Assembly: GCA_008508345.1 (NCBI GenBank)
Contig: QNGE01003636.1
Location: 1 to 64,000, forward strand
From: Paragonimus westermani
Lineage: Eukaryota; Platyhelminthes; Trematoda; Plagiorchiida; Troglotrematidae
Length of the DNA: 64,000 bases
Reading direction: 5' to 3'
Positions 33,937 through 46,659 of this stretch are shown piece after piece. Both the position numbers and the translations under genes were made by a program. Each line of letters opens with the position of its first letter. Positions within the stretch are counted from its first letter, which is position 1. The notes beneath the pieces were generated by a model. It searched no databases, had not been told where the DNA came from, and worked only from the letters and a program-made list of their open reading frames with translations.

Positions 33937-36660
33937 TCGACGCAGTAGTGATAACGCCCGAACTGAACAACCCGAGTATTGATCTCTTGAGCGCAATTGT
34001 ACAGCTTCATGATCAGTAACCATAGTGAAATAGACACCGAACAAGCATTCGTGAAGTATGGTGACCGTCCTGTAAGCCACCAACGCTTCTTTCTTTGTTT
34101 GCGTATATCTACGCTCTGCTGAACTGAGGTATCTGGAAATGCAGATAACAGGATGATTCTCTTGTTCTAGCACAGCTTCAATACCCGTTGGAGACACATC
34201 AGTAATCAAGTTGATGGTAACTTTGAAGAGAAGATACACAACACTGAATCGGATGGCAGAAAATTTAACAGAACTCGGAGAGTTCGTTCATGTAAGTCAA
34301 TCCAACCAAAATTATTTCGAAGGTTAAATAAGGGTTCCGCCTCATCAGAGAAATTGAGAATGAATCGGGAATAATACTGAATAGAGCCCATTAAGGAACG
34401 AAACTCATCAAAAGTCTTCGAAGTGGAAGCCTTAGATAGAAGTGAGAAACGATCAGGATCGGGAAGATAACCATCCTCATCAACGAGGAACCATAAACAC
34501 GAGAGTTTGTATTGACCAAAAATGCAATGTTTAAAGAGCAAAAACGCTCGAATAGGGCACATAACCGTTCTCCATGATAGCTATGATTGGCGCATGCACA
34601 ATAATATCATCCTGATAGACAGAAACGCCCTCTAGGTTGACAATAATGATGTTCATAACTACTTGAAATAAAGCGGGTGATACATTCAAATCGAAGGGCG
34701 GAAAATTTTACCAAAACAATCCGGAAGGAGGTGTTGATGGTTGCCAAAGCACTGGAAGCCTGGTCAAGTGGAATCTGTAAAAACGCTCCTTTTAATTCGC
34801 GCTTTGAAAAAATATTTTGGGTTAGGAAGTTGATGCGGAATGTTCTGTGGTTCAACAGTGGCGCAACTCCTTTGCAGAAGGAATCTGTTTAGCGTGAGTC
34901 GGTAATCGTCGCAAATTCGGGGTGTTCTACCGTAACGTCTAAGCGGAGTCTCAATGGATGTAGTCCAAGTCGAAGATCGCAGGGGCGTTAATATCCCTTT
35001 TTCCACAAGTTGACCGATCGCTTTTCCTACAGATTCCCGTAATCCAAAAGGGATGATCGTCGTTTCACAAAGATCGGATTGCCTCTGAGTTTGAGCGAAA
35101 TGGATTTAATACGCATACCACCAGAAGCTTTTGAACATTGGAGGAGTAAATTGCGCATTTGTGATTTACGCGCATCCGGGAACAGTGAAATGGAAATGTT
35201 CAAAAGTTTCATGTTTTTTAAACCAACGGTCGATGGCCAGCGAACAACAACCAAAAATTGGCAATTGTTAACACTGGGTTGAGAATCAGAAAGTGGGAGT
35301 TGACAGGAACCAGAAACTTTAGAATGTTCTACAATTACTGTCTTCAGGTACTTTACAAAATCAACAGGGACAAATGATTCAATGCTACCAGCGTCCACAA
35401 TGAATGAATGTTCAGTCTAATTATTAGCTAGATAGGTTCGTTTAATGTGACTTTTAGAATCAAAAGATTCAACAGCCAGAGAAATAGGGTAAAAGTCGGA
35501 ACTCAAGCTGTCACCGTCACAATTGGATCATGAAAGAGAAGACTTCGAAGTGTGGTGAGCGGATTGAATGTGGTCGATTCTATCACATTTGTGACATTTC
35601 GTTACGAAATCAATAAGTTAAACGAGAACGTTTGCTAGCACATAACATAATGCTGTTCCACCGCCGGGTAACATTTGAATCAGATGCAGGTTGATTATTA
35701 TCAGTTGCACTTCGAATACTTACCTTTTCGGACCGTCTCCTTTGCTGACCTTCTCATCATCTCACGCTGTTGTTGTATAAAATCATCGGCTGATCTTTCC
35801 TAGCAGCTCTGACATACTGGCGGTGTTCGCATAATGTTGCAGCTGACTGGAAAGTGGAATTCAGAGTCAGTAAAATCTTCTGTTGCAGATCACTCAAATT
35901 TATTTCAGCGATCAAACGGTCACGAGGTTCATTTTGTAATTGTTCTATGAAATCAAACCGAGCTGCTTGAGTTCTGACTTCGGAAAGGAAACCTCTGATA
36001 TCCTGATTTTCTTTTCTCATGAACTTATGGAATTCGGCTTGTTCAGCTGCTTCAAAATTTACGGGTTGGACATGTGAAAGCGACGCTTTCCTCAAGGTTT
36101 CGTAGGAAATGAAAGTGGATCAATCAAGGAATGACAGGTTTTTCATCAAGCTATACGCGTTTTTACCAATTACGGTAAGAAAGTGAGCGGCTTCCTTTTT
36201 CGCTTCCAGCTTTTTGCCCGTGAGACAACATATTTCAAGGCGTTTTAAATAATGTTCATCTTCTGTTGACGAATTATGAATCTTCATAGTTTCAAGTGGG
36301 CAGGAATGCATCGTAAGTAGTTACAGAAGTCCGCGACGCCAGTTGTGATTGTGCCAGGAATACAGAAATGTAATAATTAACTCAGTTCAACCACAGGGCT
36401 AGCTTCGACGCAGCAGTGATAACGCCCGAACTGAACAACCCATGTATTGATCTCTTGAGCGCAATTGTACAGCTTATTGTCAACAATGCAATAAAACAAC
36501 AGTACTGGGAAATAGGTTTTGTGACAAACACCACGTATACAAATTTTCCTGCTGGCTTTAATTCGAAGAAGAAGTAAACGCGCGAGTTTGTTTCACTCCA
36601 GTATGTAATCACGCGAAAACGCGCGAAACAACTGCGCCAGTATGTTGATACACTTTAAGC
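33937..36660 (-). mobile_element. Gypsy-3: decayed Ty3/Gypsy element with internal deletion
   Basis: From right to left: LTR-like block (left edge TG at 36344), gag start (36311-36120), gag (36095-35757, FHKFMRKENQDIRGFL), a zinc-knuckle-like CHKCDRIDHIQSAHH near 35600, a protease-like MDAGSIESFV (35398), reverse transcriptase pieces (GAFLQIPLDQAS, 34855; SLMGSIQYYSRFILNF, 34500) and RNase H (VTDHEAV, near 34020). Integrase is absent. A 71-bp block at 33937-34007 repeats 36405-36475 with about 96 percent identity, so LTR sequence is joined straight to RNase H. All parts are frameshifted. The right edge is approximate. Confidence 0.75.
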
Positions 36661-36680
36661 AACATCTGTAAAAATGTATT

Positions 36681-37169
36681 CAGAATGACCTTGGAGATTT
36701 GAACAGCAGATGAATCATTAAGAACATGTAGAAATCCGTCGAATGCAAGTAGTTACACAAATGAAGTCATTTGAGTCAGTTTATCACAAGGTCTTCTACA
36801 GAATGCATGTATAGAAGCATACCTTTGGAGTAAACATGTGAGAGCATACCTCTGCCGCTGAGATTTCTAAGTGTCACCTGGATGCTGACCATTGCATAAC
36901 TGGTGGTGGTGGTGGACATAAAATGACCACGCTTTTACCTATATCCTTCACATATAGCCATACAATCTTGCTCTCTTAAGAATGCAGTCTGCCCAACGAA
37001 GGGTGTGCTGGTGAAAAACTAGTGAGGTACTTGAACTATGGCATTCAGTAGTGGCCAGAATAATCCAATAGAACGCTTAGTAAAATTAACATTGCCACTA
37101 GGTTTGCAAAGATCCACAGATAGCGGAGGAGCTTCAATTCACATCATGTCCCTTTCCACAGTCTGGAAA
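36681..37169. other. Gap between Gypsy-3 and Gypsy-4, nothing recognised
   Basis: Part of MEIOB intron 1. Only a short (TGG)n patch near 36904 and chance frames are present. Confidence 0.4.
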
Positions 37170-38347
37170 TAAACCATCAATCAGAAGTGGTCTCACGTTC
37201 ACTGATCGCTTACCTTGGGCTCTGGCTAGTCATCTTCCTCATCATAGAACACGGACGTCGCCAGTCCGCCTGTTCGAGGACTGAAAGGAAGTGGGAGTGA
37301 ATATATGTGGTAAAACAAAATGGCGGTACATTGCATACCATTACACTGCTCCCTCCCGTCAGAAGCACTGACCGCAGTGCTTCTGATTGCACTGCCTCTG
37401 GTGGTATAGAGCATTTCTCAGCTACTTCCAAGTCATCCCCATTGATGTGTCAATCTCGCTTTACAGTATCCGGCTTCAACTCATTGGAATGGCCAAATTT
37501 GAGCCCAGACCGGTAGTCGCTGGCCTCACGTATAGCACAGGTGGATTCAGAAATAGTCTCGTGCACAATGTATGGTTCTTTCCTTTCACGAAACACTTCT
37601 TTGGGAATTCCCAATTCCGGCGCTTCTGCACGTAGCCAGACTTTATCACCCGGTTGTAAGGGGCTCCCATATACCTTCTTATCACACTAATCCTTTTATC
37701 TCCTCTTGACCGTTCGCAGATGTTCACGTGCCAATATACATACTTCAGTCACTTTGTCGTGTAACTGAATGCAATGATTCGAAGTCGGCAGGTGTTCTCG
37801 CGACAAGCTAGGAACAAGCAAATCAAATGGCGTCCGCACTTCTCTCTCTGCAAACAGATAATGTGGCGACTGTACTGTAGAAAGAGAGACGATAGCACGA
37901 TATGCAAACAGGCACTATAGAACGGCTTCGTTCCACGATCCGGTGCTTTCAGAATTTACGAAAGTCTTTAGGAGAGATTTTAACGTGCTACTGACGCTTT
38001 TCACAGCACATTTGCCCCGTAAGTGATAAGCACTCGTCCTGGTTTTCCTTATGCCTGGTAGTCTACACAATTCATGCATCAACGCACTTTCAAAATTTGA
38101 TCCTCGCTCGCAATGCAACTTGGTGGGGGCACCCCATTGCGAGATCCAATGATCAAAGATAAACTTGGCGGTTGTTGCGCCATCTACCCTTAGTATTAGC
38201 ACGTCTTTGCATCATTTGGTGCAATGGTCTATCGTCACTAGGATGTATATATCTTCCCGGCCGATCTCCGGAAGTGGTCCGAAAATACCAAATTCTACCA
38301 TCTTGTTCGGGTACCCCATCGACATACTCTGTGACGGTGCACATTGT
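37170..38347 (-). mobile_element. Gypsy-4: 3' part of a Gypsy-2 relative (LTR end and integrase)
   Basis: The block 37170-37345 matches the Gypsy-2 LTR end (acaaaatggcggtacat...ccattaca), followed by the purine-rich tract CGGGAGGGAGCAG on the minus strand. Further right, frame 37727-37476 matches the integrase carboxy region (EFPKKCFVKGKNHTLC), and 38202-37915 matches the core end (CERGSNFESALMHELC, HLRGKCAVKSVSSTLK). Catalytic Glu is Lys, as in Gypsy-2. Similarity ends near 38347. It is a broken 1.2-kb remnant. Confidence 0.75.
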
Positions 38348-41300
38348 TTTACTAAATAACACAACTAGAATTGAAACGAAAGGTAAACCCTAGAGTGTTC
38401 AGCTGAAGCTTTCAAATAAAGTGTAATATGCAATTTATATGCACCCGATATCGTCGAAGTTGATTACGGTCATTAAGAAAAAGGGTTTCTTAACCCACAC
38501 TCGAAGAACCCACCAATGACAATAACACAGTTCATGCAGTCAAATCTCCAAAGAAATTTAGATATGCAAAATAAATTAACTTTGGCTGGGGGTTTTCATT
38601 CCCTGATCGGTTGCTAATAGTAGGTTCACTGTATATCGATGTCCGTTACAAATGTCATGCTATACAATTGGAAAAACACTTTGGAAGAAGGACCTGTAGA
38701 ATAAGCCTCATAAAAACTTCTTGAAACTTTCAGTATACTCGGGAGGAAAGCAACTAGGCGGGGCCCTTTAAGGTCATATTGTCTACCACCACAAGTACAA
38801 CCTTATAGCTACAAGACACAACATCACTTGAAGGTAGACTGATTAAGTAGTAAGCTAGACGGCTAGAAAGCCGTTTAGCCATTGTACACAAGAACTCTAA
38901 AACAATTCCATCCTGGTCACTAGCCCAGTCGTTAGCGATTAAAACATCTAGGACTGCTAAACCTTATTAATGAAATACCACCTGCACTATTAGTGAAATC
39001 TATTGTTATGCCATCTCAGACAGGGGCACTTAGAAATGTCCGTTAACAGGTTGTTGTTGAACTATGCGGTGATATTTGTGCCCTTGGTTTCAAAACTGAT
39101 AGATACTGTCGAGCCTAGGCTCACGTTATGGTGTCATGGAAGTAAAGGTTATTGACGCGAATCAGTGCAACAGCAAGACGCTTGATACTGCAGACGGTCT
39201 CTACAAATTTGGCGAACTTATCAGTTTAGTATTTTGTAATAGATCTTTTGGTCGCGTTTAGATCTAGACGACCGGTAAAACATTCGTGCAGGTCGTTTGT
39301 TATCGAAATAGGTTGGACAGTATGACTGCTTAGCTGGCCTTGATTGTTCTGTTAAATGTCTGCCGGTGTCATCGATTCGACAAAGGATGCGGACGGGAAC
39401 AAAGTTAACTGTACACAAATAAAACAGTGTATTCTGAATGGTCAGTGATCAGTGATGCCTAGATGAACTTTACGGTAAGATACTCAAATTACACACTGGA
39501 GCACTTAAATAAATATGTGTGAGTAGAAGTCAGCAAATCCTCATTTTTCTTCGTTTTCCTTCAAACGGAGAAGAAAACTGTCACCAATGGAAGTCTTAGA
39601 TTTGAGATAGAAATTGAATTGTCAGTAGTACTTTGCATATAGCCATTCCGAAGGAATTGCACGGGAGTAAAGGTTGGTAGAGTTCTGAAATTTATCCACT
39701 AGACTAATCTCATTAATCTGCGCACCCTTAACACCAACTCATCCAATCAGGTTATGGCTACTCAATAAGGATAACGCAGTTTATTTACAATCCATCCAAG
39801 AACACCGCCTCGGATTCTAATTACTACGTTTCTCCGTGTTATTGATTTCACATTAGTGAATATAAAGATGGTGATTATGGTATGATGCCTCGTTCTGAAA
39901 AGCTCAAGCAATTATACTAAAACACTTGGAACCAAATCAACTTTCTTCAGGAGTAAAGCAAAGTTTATGGCAACACTCTCCATAGTATGTGCTGGCTTCC
40001 TTTATGGTGTGACAGCACCCTGAAAACGTTAAAGATAAACTTGTGATTGAAGACAGAAATCTACTTTACCTACATGTTAATTGATTCTATTGAAGTCGCT
40101 AAGAATCCAAGATGAATGATTCCAGGTTCCCGATCATTTTCACCATCCATTCACTTGCAATACAGGCAAACAGTCAAGAATTGTTCACTCACGGCAGTCT
40201 ACTTCTGGCGTTTCGGACAGTTAATATTAAGGTGTGCGCGAGCTAACGTCTAACTTGAGACTGTATAGATATTTTCAATTCCACCCATTTTTGCAACCAA
40301 CATTCCTACCAGGTGACGTTCGGAGCCCGGTGGAAAACCCGGTTTTCCAACTGATCAAGAAAAAAAGTTGAGATACATGGCCCAGCTGAGGGGGGACTTT
40401 TTCATGGATTACAAGTACGCTTGTCACGGATCTTTGTGAAGCCAACAAAAAACTCTAGGAGCTCATAGGCAATTACTGGGCATTCTTGAGTAACCAGTCC
40501 AGAAGATCTGGATTTGCTTGTTCCGATGCCTTCAAAATATTGAAGTGACCTCACGCATGACGCTTTCGAGTGTCCAGAAAAAGGGAGTCTGATATTTCAA
40601 GCAGTAGTCCTGCTAGCACTTCTCAAAATGTGCGGTGGTATGCTAATCCAAAGAACGAGACACCTTCTTTATTTAGGTTGATATGTTAGCCTTGGTGAAA
40701 ACATCTAGATTTCGAATTCCTAACTAGAGTCAGAATGCCAGTCATAGTATCAACAACTTAACGAACTTTCCCACGACGATCACAGATCCAATCCAAAATG
40801 CATCATTAATTAGGAGACCATTCAGCTAAGAAATACTTCGTAGGATACGATGAACTGGTGTTAGATGTGGCAAACGCGTGTGTGAACAGTGGTACCTAAT
40901 TACCTGGTAGAAGGATAAACGTTATATTATGTCAACGGATACCGCTTGTCGTAGACGATACCTCACGCTTATGCACTCAGTCGTTTTTATTCATCAAGGC
41001 TTAGCTGGTGGTTGTATTATTCAAGCGCGCAGCCTAAATGACTTTTTTTCGGAGACTGTCATACGGGCAGATTTTATTTTCGTTCTGAAGTAATAATTAG
41101 GCCTATTCCGTCTTGATTTTTGCAAGTTAACCGATCACTACTTAACCGCTACAGCAGATTAATTTATATCCACGAGTAGACGCCACGTTAGGGTAAAACA
41201 GTATATTCATAAAACCTGTTTGCAAAACTACTCATCGTGGTGCCAATCGCCGAAAAAGTAGGCTAGACATTGTCTGTTAGTTTTATAACACATATGCCTC

Positions 41301-41364
41301 ATGAGGCATCATTATTTTCATAATTTCATTTGCCTTCTGTTTCTTTATTCATCGCCGATTAAAG
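38348..41364. other. Last 3 kb of MEIOB intron 1, nothing recognised
   Basis: Short chance frames only. A pyrimidine-rich stretch (gccttctgtttctttattc) leads to the acceptor attaaag at 41364. Confidence 0.5.
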
Positions 41365-41534
41365 GAGACTGTGTCTTGGTAGTCGGAGCACGAGCAAAAA
41401 ACAAAGTGAAGGGATCGTACGAAGACCAGTTCATGGTCAGCACACCAACGGAATTCCACCTCGTTTTGAACGACCAAGGCGGAAATATTGTGCATTTCGA
41501 CTTTCCTGATAAAACCTATACTGCAAATTTAAAG
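41365..41534 (+). CDS. MEIOB: MEIOB homologue, exon 2
   Basis: This exon completes the glycine split across the intron, and the joined residues read FNIG then DCVLVVGARAKNKV. Vertebrate MEIOB has FRVGDCVIIENPLIQRK at the same place. The next residues, FMVSTPTEFHLVLNDQG, match the FSPATPSNYKLLLSE strand pair. The exon is 170 nt, enters in phase 1 and leaves in phase 0 at KTYTANLK before a GTGAGC donor at 41535. It forms the end of the first OB fold. Confidence 0.85.
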
Positions 41535-41594
41535 GTGAGCATTTTGTTGAGTCTAATCATTGACGTATATATGTCAAGTTTCGCGAAATCTTAG

Positions 41595-42700
41595 TGATCC
41601 CGATGGGGTAAATTTCGCGATATTGTAAAATGTCAGAAATCTCATGGTTTCTCACGTGCACAACTCGTTACACAAGTGTGGTACAGCAGAGCGCTTGCAC
41701 AACTCGTTGTTGAGCATACTTTGAGGATTTGAAAAGTGACTGATTTTTCGTGGACCGTTTGCCTTTTACGATGTGAATGCATCGTTGTCCACTGGTGCAA
41801 ACAGTACTTAAGCGGTATCGTACGGTATAGTTATATTGCACTTAAACAAACAAAATGATAGCAAAATGTTTCACTTCAGACAGATTATCAGATAAGATTG
41901 AATTTTAATTACGGCAAACTGCAAACTACAAAAATTAAAGTGACAGTTTACTTACTACGAACATAAAGTTAACTCACAAGTAAACCATTTGTGCAAATTT
42001 ACTTCACGCTATTGACTGAGTAGAAAACAATCATTTTTCTGGCTTATCAACAAAAGCCAGAAACCCCGTCTATTTAAAGTCAGCTGAAACAGTACACTTT
42101 TTCCCCAGTATAACTAACCATTTCAGAAGTCTTTCAATTGTGTAGTAGTGTATTCACTGTTAGTTACGTGAAGTATCACATAATTCATTTTTGAATTACC
42201 TGCGCAATCCGACGTGTTCGGAAGCACTGTCACCAATCTATGAAGGTGAACATTTGAAATGTAAGGTAGTTGGTTTACACTCCGTTAGAACTTTTACTAC
42301 CTTTGTGTAAAGTATCCTTTAGGGATTCTCTCAGGGAAGAATGCTCTTTGTTCATTCGGTCAAAGCTTTATTGAAGTTACCGTGTAGGCCTGGAATAGTT
42401 TATTGCAGGTACTGAATATCTACTGGCTCACAACCGAATCCATCAATTGGAATAAAAGTCGCATCGAGGTTAGACGCCAAACAACTCCGTCTCCTAGTTA
42501 TTTCATTCACGGATTCAAGATATATATGTTGTAAATAACCTGATGATCAAGCATACACACTTGTTGTTGTCATTGGTTTTGATGCATATCCGTTGGTAAC
42601 ACGGCAGAAGCCGCTATTGATTCCGACATTAAACGGTGGGGCAACTAGGTCTGTTCGTCATTTTATTGTTGTCATGATTCAAATGAATGTGCTTGCACAG
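41595..42700. other. Start of MEIOB intron 2, nothing recognised
   Basis: No gene or repeat motif seen in about 1.1 kb of A/T-rich intron. Confidence 0.45.
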
Positions 42701-42864
42701 TACCCTCAATGAAGGTAAATGCATCAACAGTTTACACTTAATATCTGAACTGCTAGAGTATGTGGTATTCGTTGGAGAGATGATCTTGCGTACGTTGCAC
42801 AGCATAGGGGCCAAACGCTTATACATTATTGCTGATGACAGTGAAGACGGTTTTCGGTTACAGT
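42701..42864 (+). CDS. HUS1-like exon (9-1-1 clamp amino region), tentative
   Basis: The open frame reads NEGKCINSLHLISELLEYVV, then ILRTLHSIGAKRLYIIAD and DSEDGFRLQC. Human HUS1 near residues 9-60 has DGACLNHFTRISNMIAKL, then TLRISPDKLNFILCD and a W-C segment, so the order of polar and hydrophobic positions agrees. The acceptor gcttgcacag lies at 42700, and GTAAAG at 42865 is a possible donor. HUS1 is the clamp subunit loaded at damaged and meiotic DNA. The start exon is not found and the match is by eye, so a chance frame or a HUS1 pseudogene remains possible. Confidence 0.35.
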
Positions 42865-42899
42865 GTAAAGAAGGAACCGGAAAAACGAAAAGTAAATGA

Positions 42900-45800
42900 T
42901 AAGATTATTTCGGTCACCAGCTATTTCGATTAAGTGAGAGAGAGACTCTAGCAACACTATAAATATTATCCCGGAAAAATTGTTAACTTCAGTTAGATGT
43001 GGCTTATTCTATTAGTCAACCGCTGGGTTAGGTAAGGGACTGTGGCACTCTGTTGAGACCCGCCAATCACTTTCGATTTTCAAGGTTGTGATCATATCTG
43101 CAGTTAATAGAGAAGAAAAATAAACAAAAATTAGGTGTTTACATACATCTGGTATTAAAGTGGGAAATTATAGAAACTCAAGCTACCGAACTGCTCTGCC
43201 ACGTTCCCGAGATCCGAGCACTTTTTAACTTCTTGGATTTTATCTATCATGTTGATGTTATTTTTAAGATCAGTGTGAATCAGCCATTCAGAGCATTAGA
43301 GTGATATTCTGATCTGAATAATGTGAAAGGCGTAGAATCTCTTAAATTTATGCCTAATGTTGCGTGGGTTATCCCAGCTGCAGCTCACATTGATTAGTTT
43401 GGGATAGACTGGGCAATATTTGGATACCTAAATATACTTTAAACCAAGCACACAACTATTTGCATATTACGTGTTACCCATGAACTTCCACAATCGTTAC
43501 CAAGGGACACAAGCACAGAATAGGCGTCACCGATGAGAAAGATATCACTCATTTAACCGACGTATGGCCCCATCAAGGAGTATTTGAACATGGGGTTTTG
43601 GATGTTTAGATAGTCAGCCTACAGAAAGAAGCTACGATGAATTTATTCAACTGTTCTTAAAAAATAAGCCCAGTAAAGACCCTACCATTCATTCGCCAGG
43701 CATATATTGAAGACGAGTGGGCATGAGGAGAACTTAGATACCGTTTTAATTCCAAAGTGTTCTGCCATTAGTAACTAGTGTGTTGCCCCTGTAATGTCTA
43801 CTCGAAGAATTCATCTGGTGAACACATATACCTCAACATCAGCGGACAGAGTACTAATACGGTTTATCACTTTTAGTGTCAGACAGAATTGAATATGGGG
43901 TCTAATAACAGGCAAATATGGTTGGTAGTAAGCAAGGGATAATGAAGCAAAAAGTACGGACCACCATCACAACAAAGTTAGGCGAAAGGTGTTTCCATAG
44001 TCAAAGAGACAGTTAATCTCAGGCCGCTAGAAAAAAAATCGTGTCAACATCCCTCTTTTTAAAAACAAACATTTCTCATGAGAAAGAAGTTTCAAACCTA
44101 TCCGAAGTGGTTCAACCAGTGTCCTTCTTTCAGTAGATTGCCATCTGGGGTGGATGATTCTTTTGTTGGGCAGTGCAGTTTGGGCTAGAGTGGATGAAAA
44201 TGAAGTTGACCGTTCGGGAATGTCCATTAGGTGGAGTGGGCGATACTTCGATTTTATACTCTTTGTCAGCATTTTCTCTGTTAGACAGTATATGGTTAAC
44301 GTACCAAACCAGTCGTTTGGTGCATACTGTGACATCGAACGGGACTTTGGATATCCAACTATTCCAGCTAGCCAGATTGAATGCCGGCTTCTGCAGTGTC
44401 CGAAAATTACTGGGTCTCTGACGCTGAACAGTCATTTTTTAACGCCGTTTTTGCGAGTGAAGGTTTTTCCTACATGAGTTTTTCTTCTAATATCATGCGG
44501 TTCTCTGGTCCAGGGCGCACCAGAGTCTCGGTAGAGTTGCTTTCCAAGCCCAGCAGTAGATGGTGCTAGACTCTTGCCTGCATGTCTAAACATGCGCAGT
44601 TACGCTTCAATCATCATCTCCATCACAGACAGCAACAGATCAGTGTTACTCACTGGCACCTAACTGCCATCTATTCGAAAATGTCTGGTTATTGCATCGT
44701 TTGTGCCTTCGATAATTCTGAAGGATTCGGTCAAATCTTCTGTGATCTTTATCGCTCCCATGGGCTACATATCTAGTGTTCTTGGTCTGTCATGGTAAGA
44801 CACTTTCAAAACCTGTTTTTATTGGCATCACCTGTTACGCCCTGTCAGTGCACTAGATATCTTTACATGAACAGAGTATTCTTGCTTTACTGAACACTCC
44901 AGTGACTCAGGTATGGCAAAATGGACGCCATCAGCTCCCTCAGACTTTGAAAGCGATCCGAGGGTTGTGTCAACCTGTTACTCAACGACATGTACACTTT
45001 CCATTCACTCGAGAGGTTTCAATGCTACCAATTTTGATACAACCGTAATCATATGGTTCCTCCTGTGAATCCCTTGTAAAATCCAAGCAGATTAGTTTCC
45101 TCCCTTTAAGCTGTAGCTGGTTCACCTCTTTTTAGGTAATAGCTATTATCTCTCGCAGCATACACCTTCGGATTATAGGTATGCATAAAAGTGCTCTGAA
45201 TCTGCCTTTGTCTTACGCGCTAGATCTGTCTTAACGCAATATTTCGCCGGGCACTTTAACTCGCGCCCTTAGAGACCCACGTCATGCTTTGCGCCGTTTC
45301 TGAAAGCAACAGCGTGTCCAACCAGCCACATTTATGAACAAGCCTTCACATGGCTGACTTTTTCTCTGCACAAACTCAGAAGCTCACTAAGCAGTGATTG
45401 TGATTCCTCAAAGTGTCTCACATTCTACGTTCAAAATTCTTCGTTTTCACCTAGCAAACAGAAGTTCTAGCACACATGATGTACGTACAGGCTCGTGTCA
45501 GCACCGGAACTGGGTAGGGGTCTGAACATGTTGGCTTCATGCGTTACAGTGTGTAATCCAGGAATGTTCCTTCAAAATTTCCACCCTCTAATGTTTCAAA
45601 GTTCCAAAAGATATTTCAGGGGTTAAAATTCGCATCTGTTCTACGTTCGCTTGATCTATAGCTAAGGATTTCATGATTCTCCGTGGATGGTGTAAGTAAA
45701 CAGTTTCTTATTATCTTACTGTAAGCAAGACTATGCACTGTTGTCTACTAAACTACTCAATAGAGAACATCAGAGCATCTGTGGTCTGAGCGGTCATACG

Positions 45801-45970
45801 TGATCTCAGTTGTCTGGGAACAATACTCTTTTTGTAGAAAAACAGTGTATACAAGTGCTGTTGGGCAAAAACCGTTTTTAGCGTTTTAATTGATTCGTTT
45901 GTTTTTACGCCCTTACGAACTTGCAATTCAGCTGTTTACATCTGACCTGGGTTCGAACAACCTATTTTAA
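42900..45970. other. Part of MEIOB intron 2 with unassigned frames
   Basis: Frames of 80-107 codons occur on both strands at 44027-44477, but none carries a motif I can name. They may be decayed transposon code linked to Gypsy-5 further right. Confidence 0.35.
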
Positions 45971-45979
45971 TCACTACTT

Positions 45980-46653
45980 TTAAACATAATCGATGCAGCA
46001 GCTGTTGCCGTTTTCGATTGACTGTCGTCGATCGATCATGATCCCACTCGCGACAGCTTGTGCATTAGCTCTGAATGGCTGAACCGTCTCCAGTCGGGAA
46101 ACTGCTCCGGGCCAAGCCCATTCACGTGGACGCGCTCCACAGGACCAAGTACGCGGTGAATCTCTTTCAGATTCTCGAGCAGAACAGAAGCATCCGTTAA
46201 ACACTTCTGTCAGAGAGTATATTACTAGTCGAAAATACAAAAATTACGCTCGGGGATTTCAAGCACCTATTCTCTAATTCACCGTTTGAATCTGTTCCGC
46301 AGCATCATGATAAAGCACACCGTTCTGTCTGCAAATGCCTTACTTGAGTTGACCACCGATAATGACTCAGGAATGAGGAAGAGTTGACTCAACACTCCAC
46401 TCGACTGATACGTTGACCAAAATCCTCTTGCATAAATGAAGACCTCCTGGAATATTCTGTCTTCTTGGATGACGGACTCTGACAGTTCGAATCTATTTGG
46501 CAATGCAAGAACAGTTTCGTTCGCGAATACAATAACGGTCTTGATCATACCTTCTTTTGAACCAGTGTGTGAGTCAGTCAATCGTGCAGGCGCACCTGCT
46601 GGACGAAAACCAGAGGTACGCCGGTATTGGAATTCGAAATCATAATTCAACAA
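45980..46653 (-). mobile_element. Gypsy-5: RNase H end and integrase fragment
   Basis: Minus frame 46653-46279 begins MLNYDFEFQYRRTSGFRPAG, matching the motif at the end of RNase H in Gypsy elements (YDF-x-I-x-Y...F-x-x-A-D-A-L-S-R-L). It continues into the RNase H to integrase linker (FLIPESLSVV). Near 46150-46080 another frame reads ERVHVNGLGP, the first catalytic strand of integrase with Asp replaced by Asn. Nothing else of the element is recognised, so this is a short decayed piece. Confidence 0.55.
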
Positions 46654-46659
46654 CAGTGT

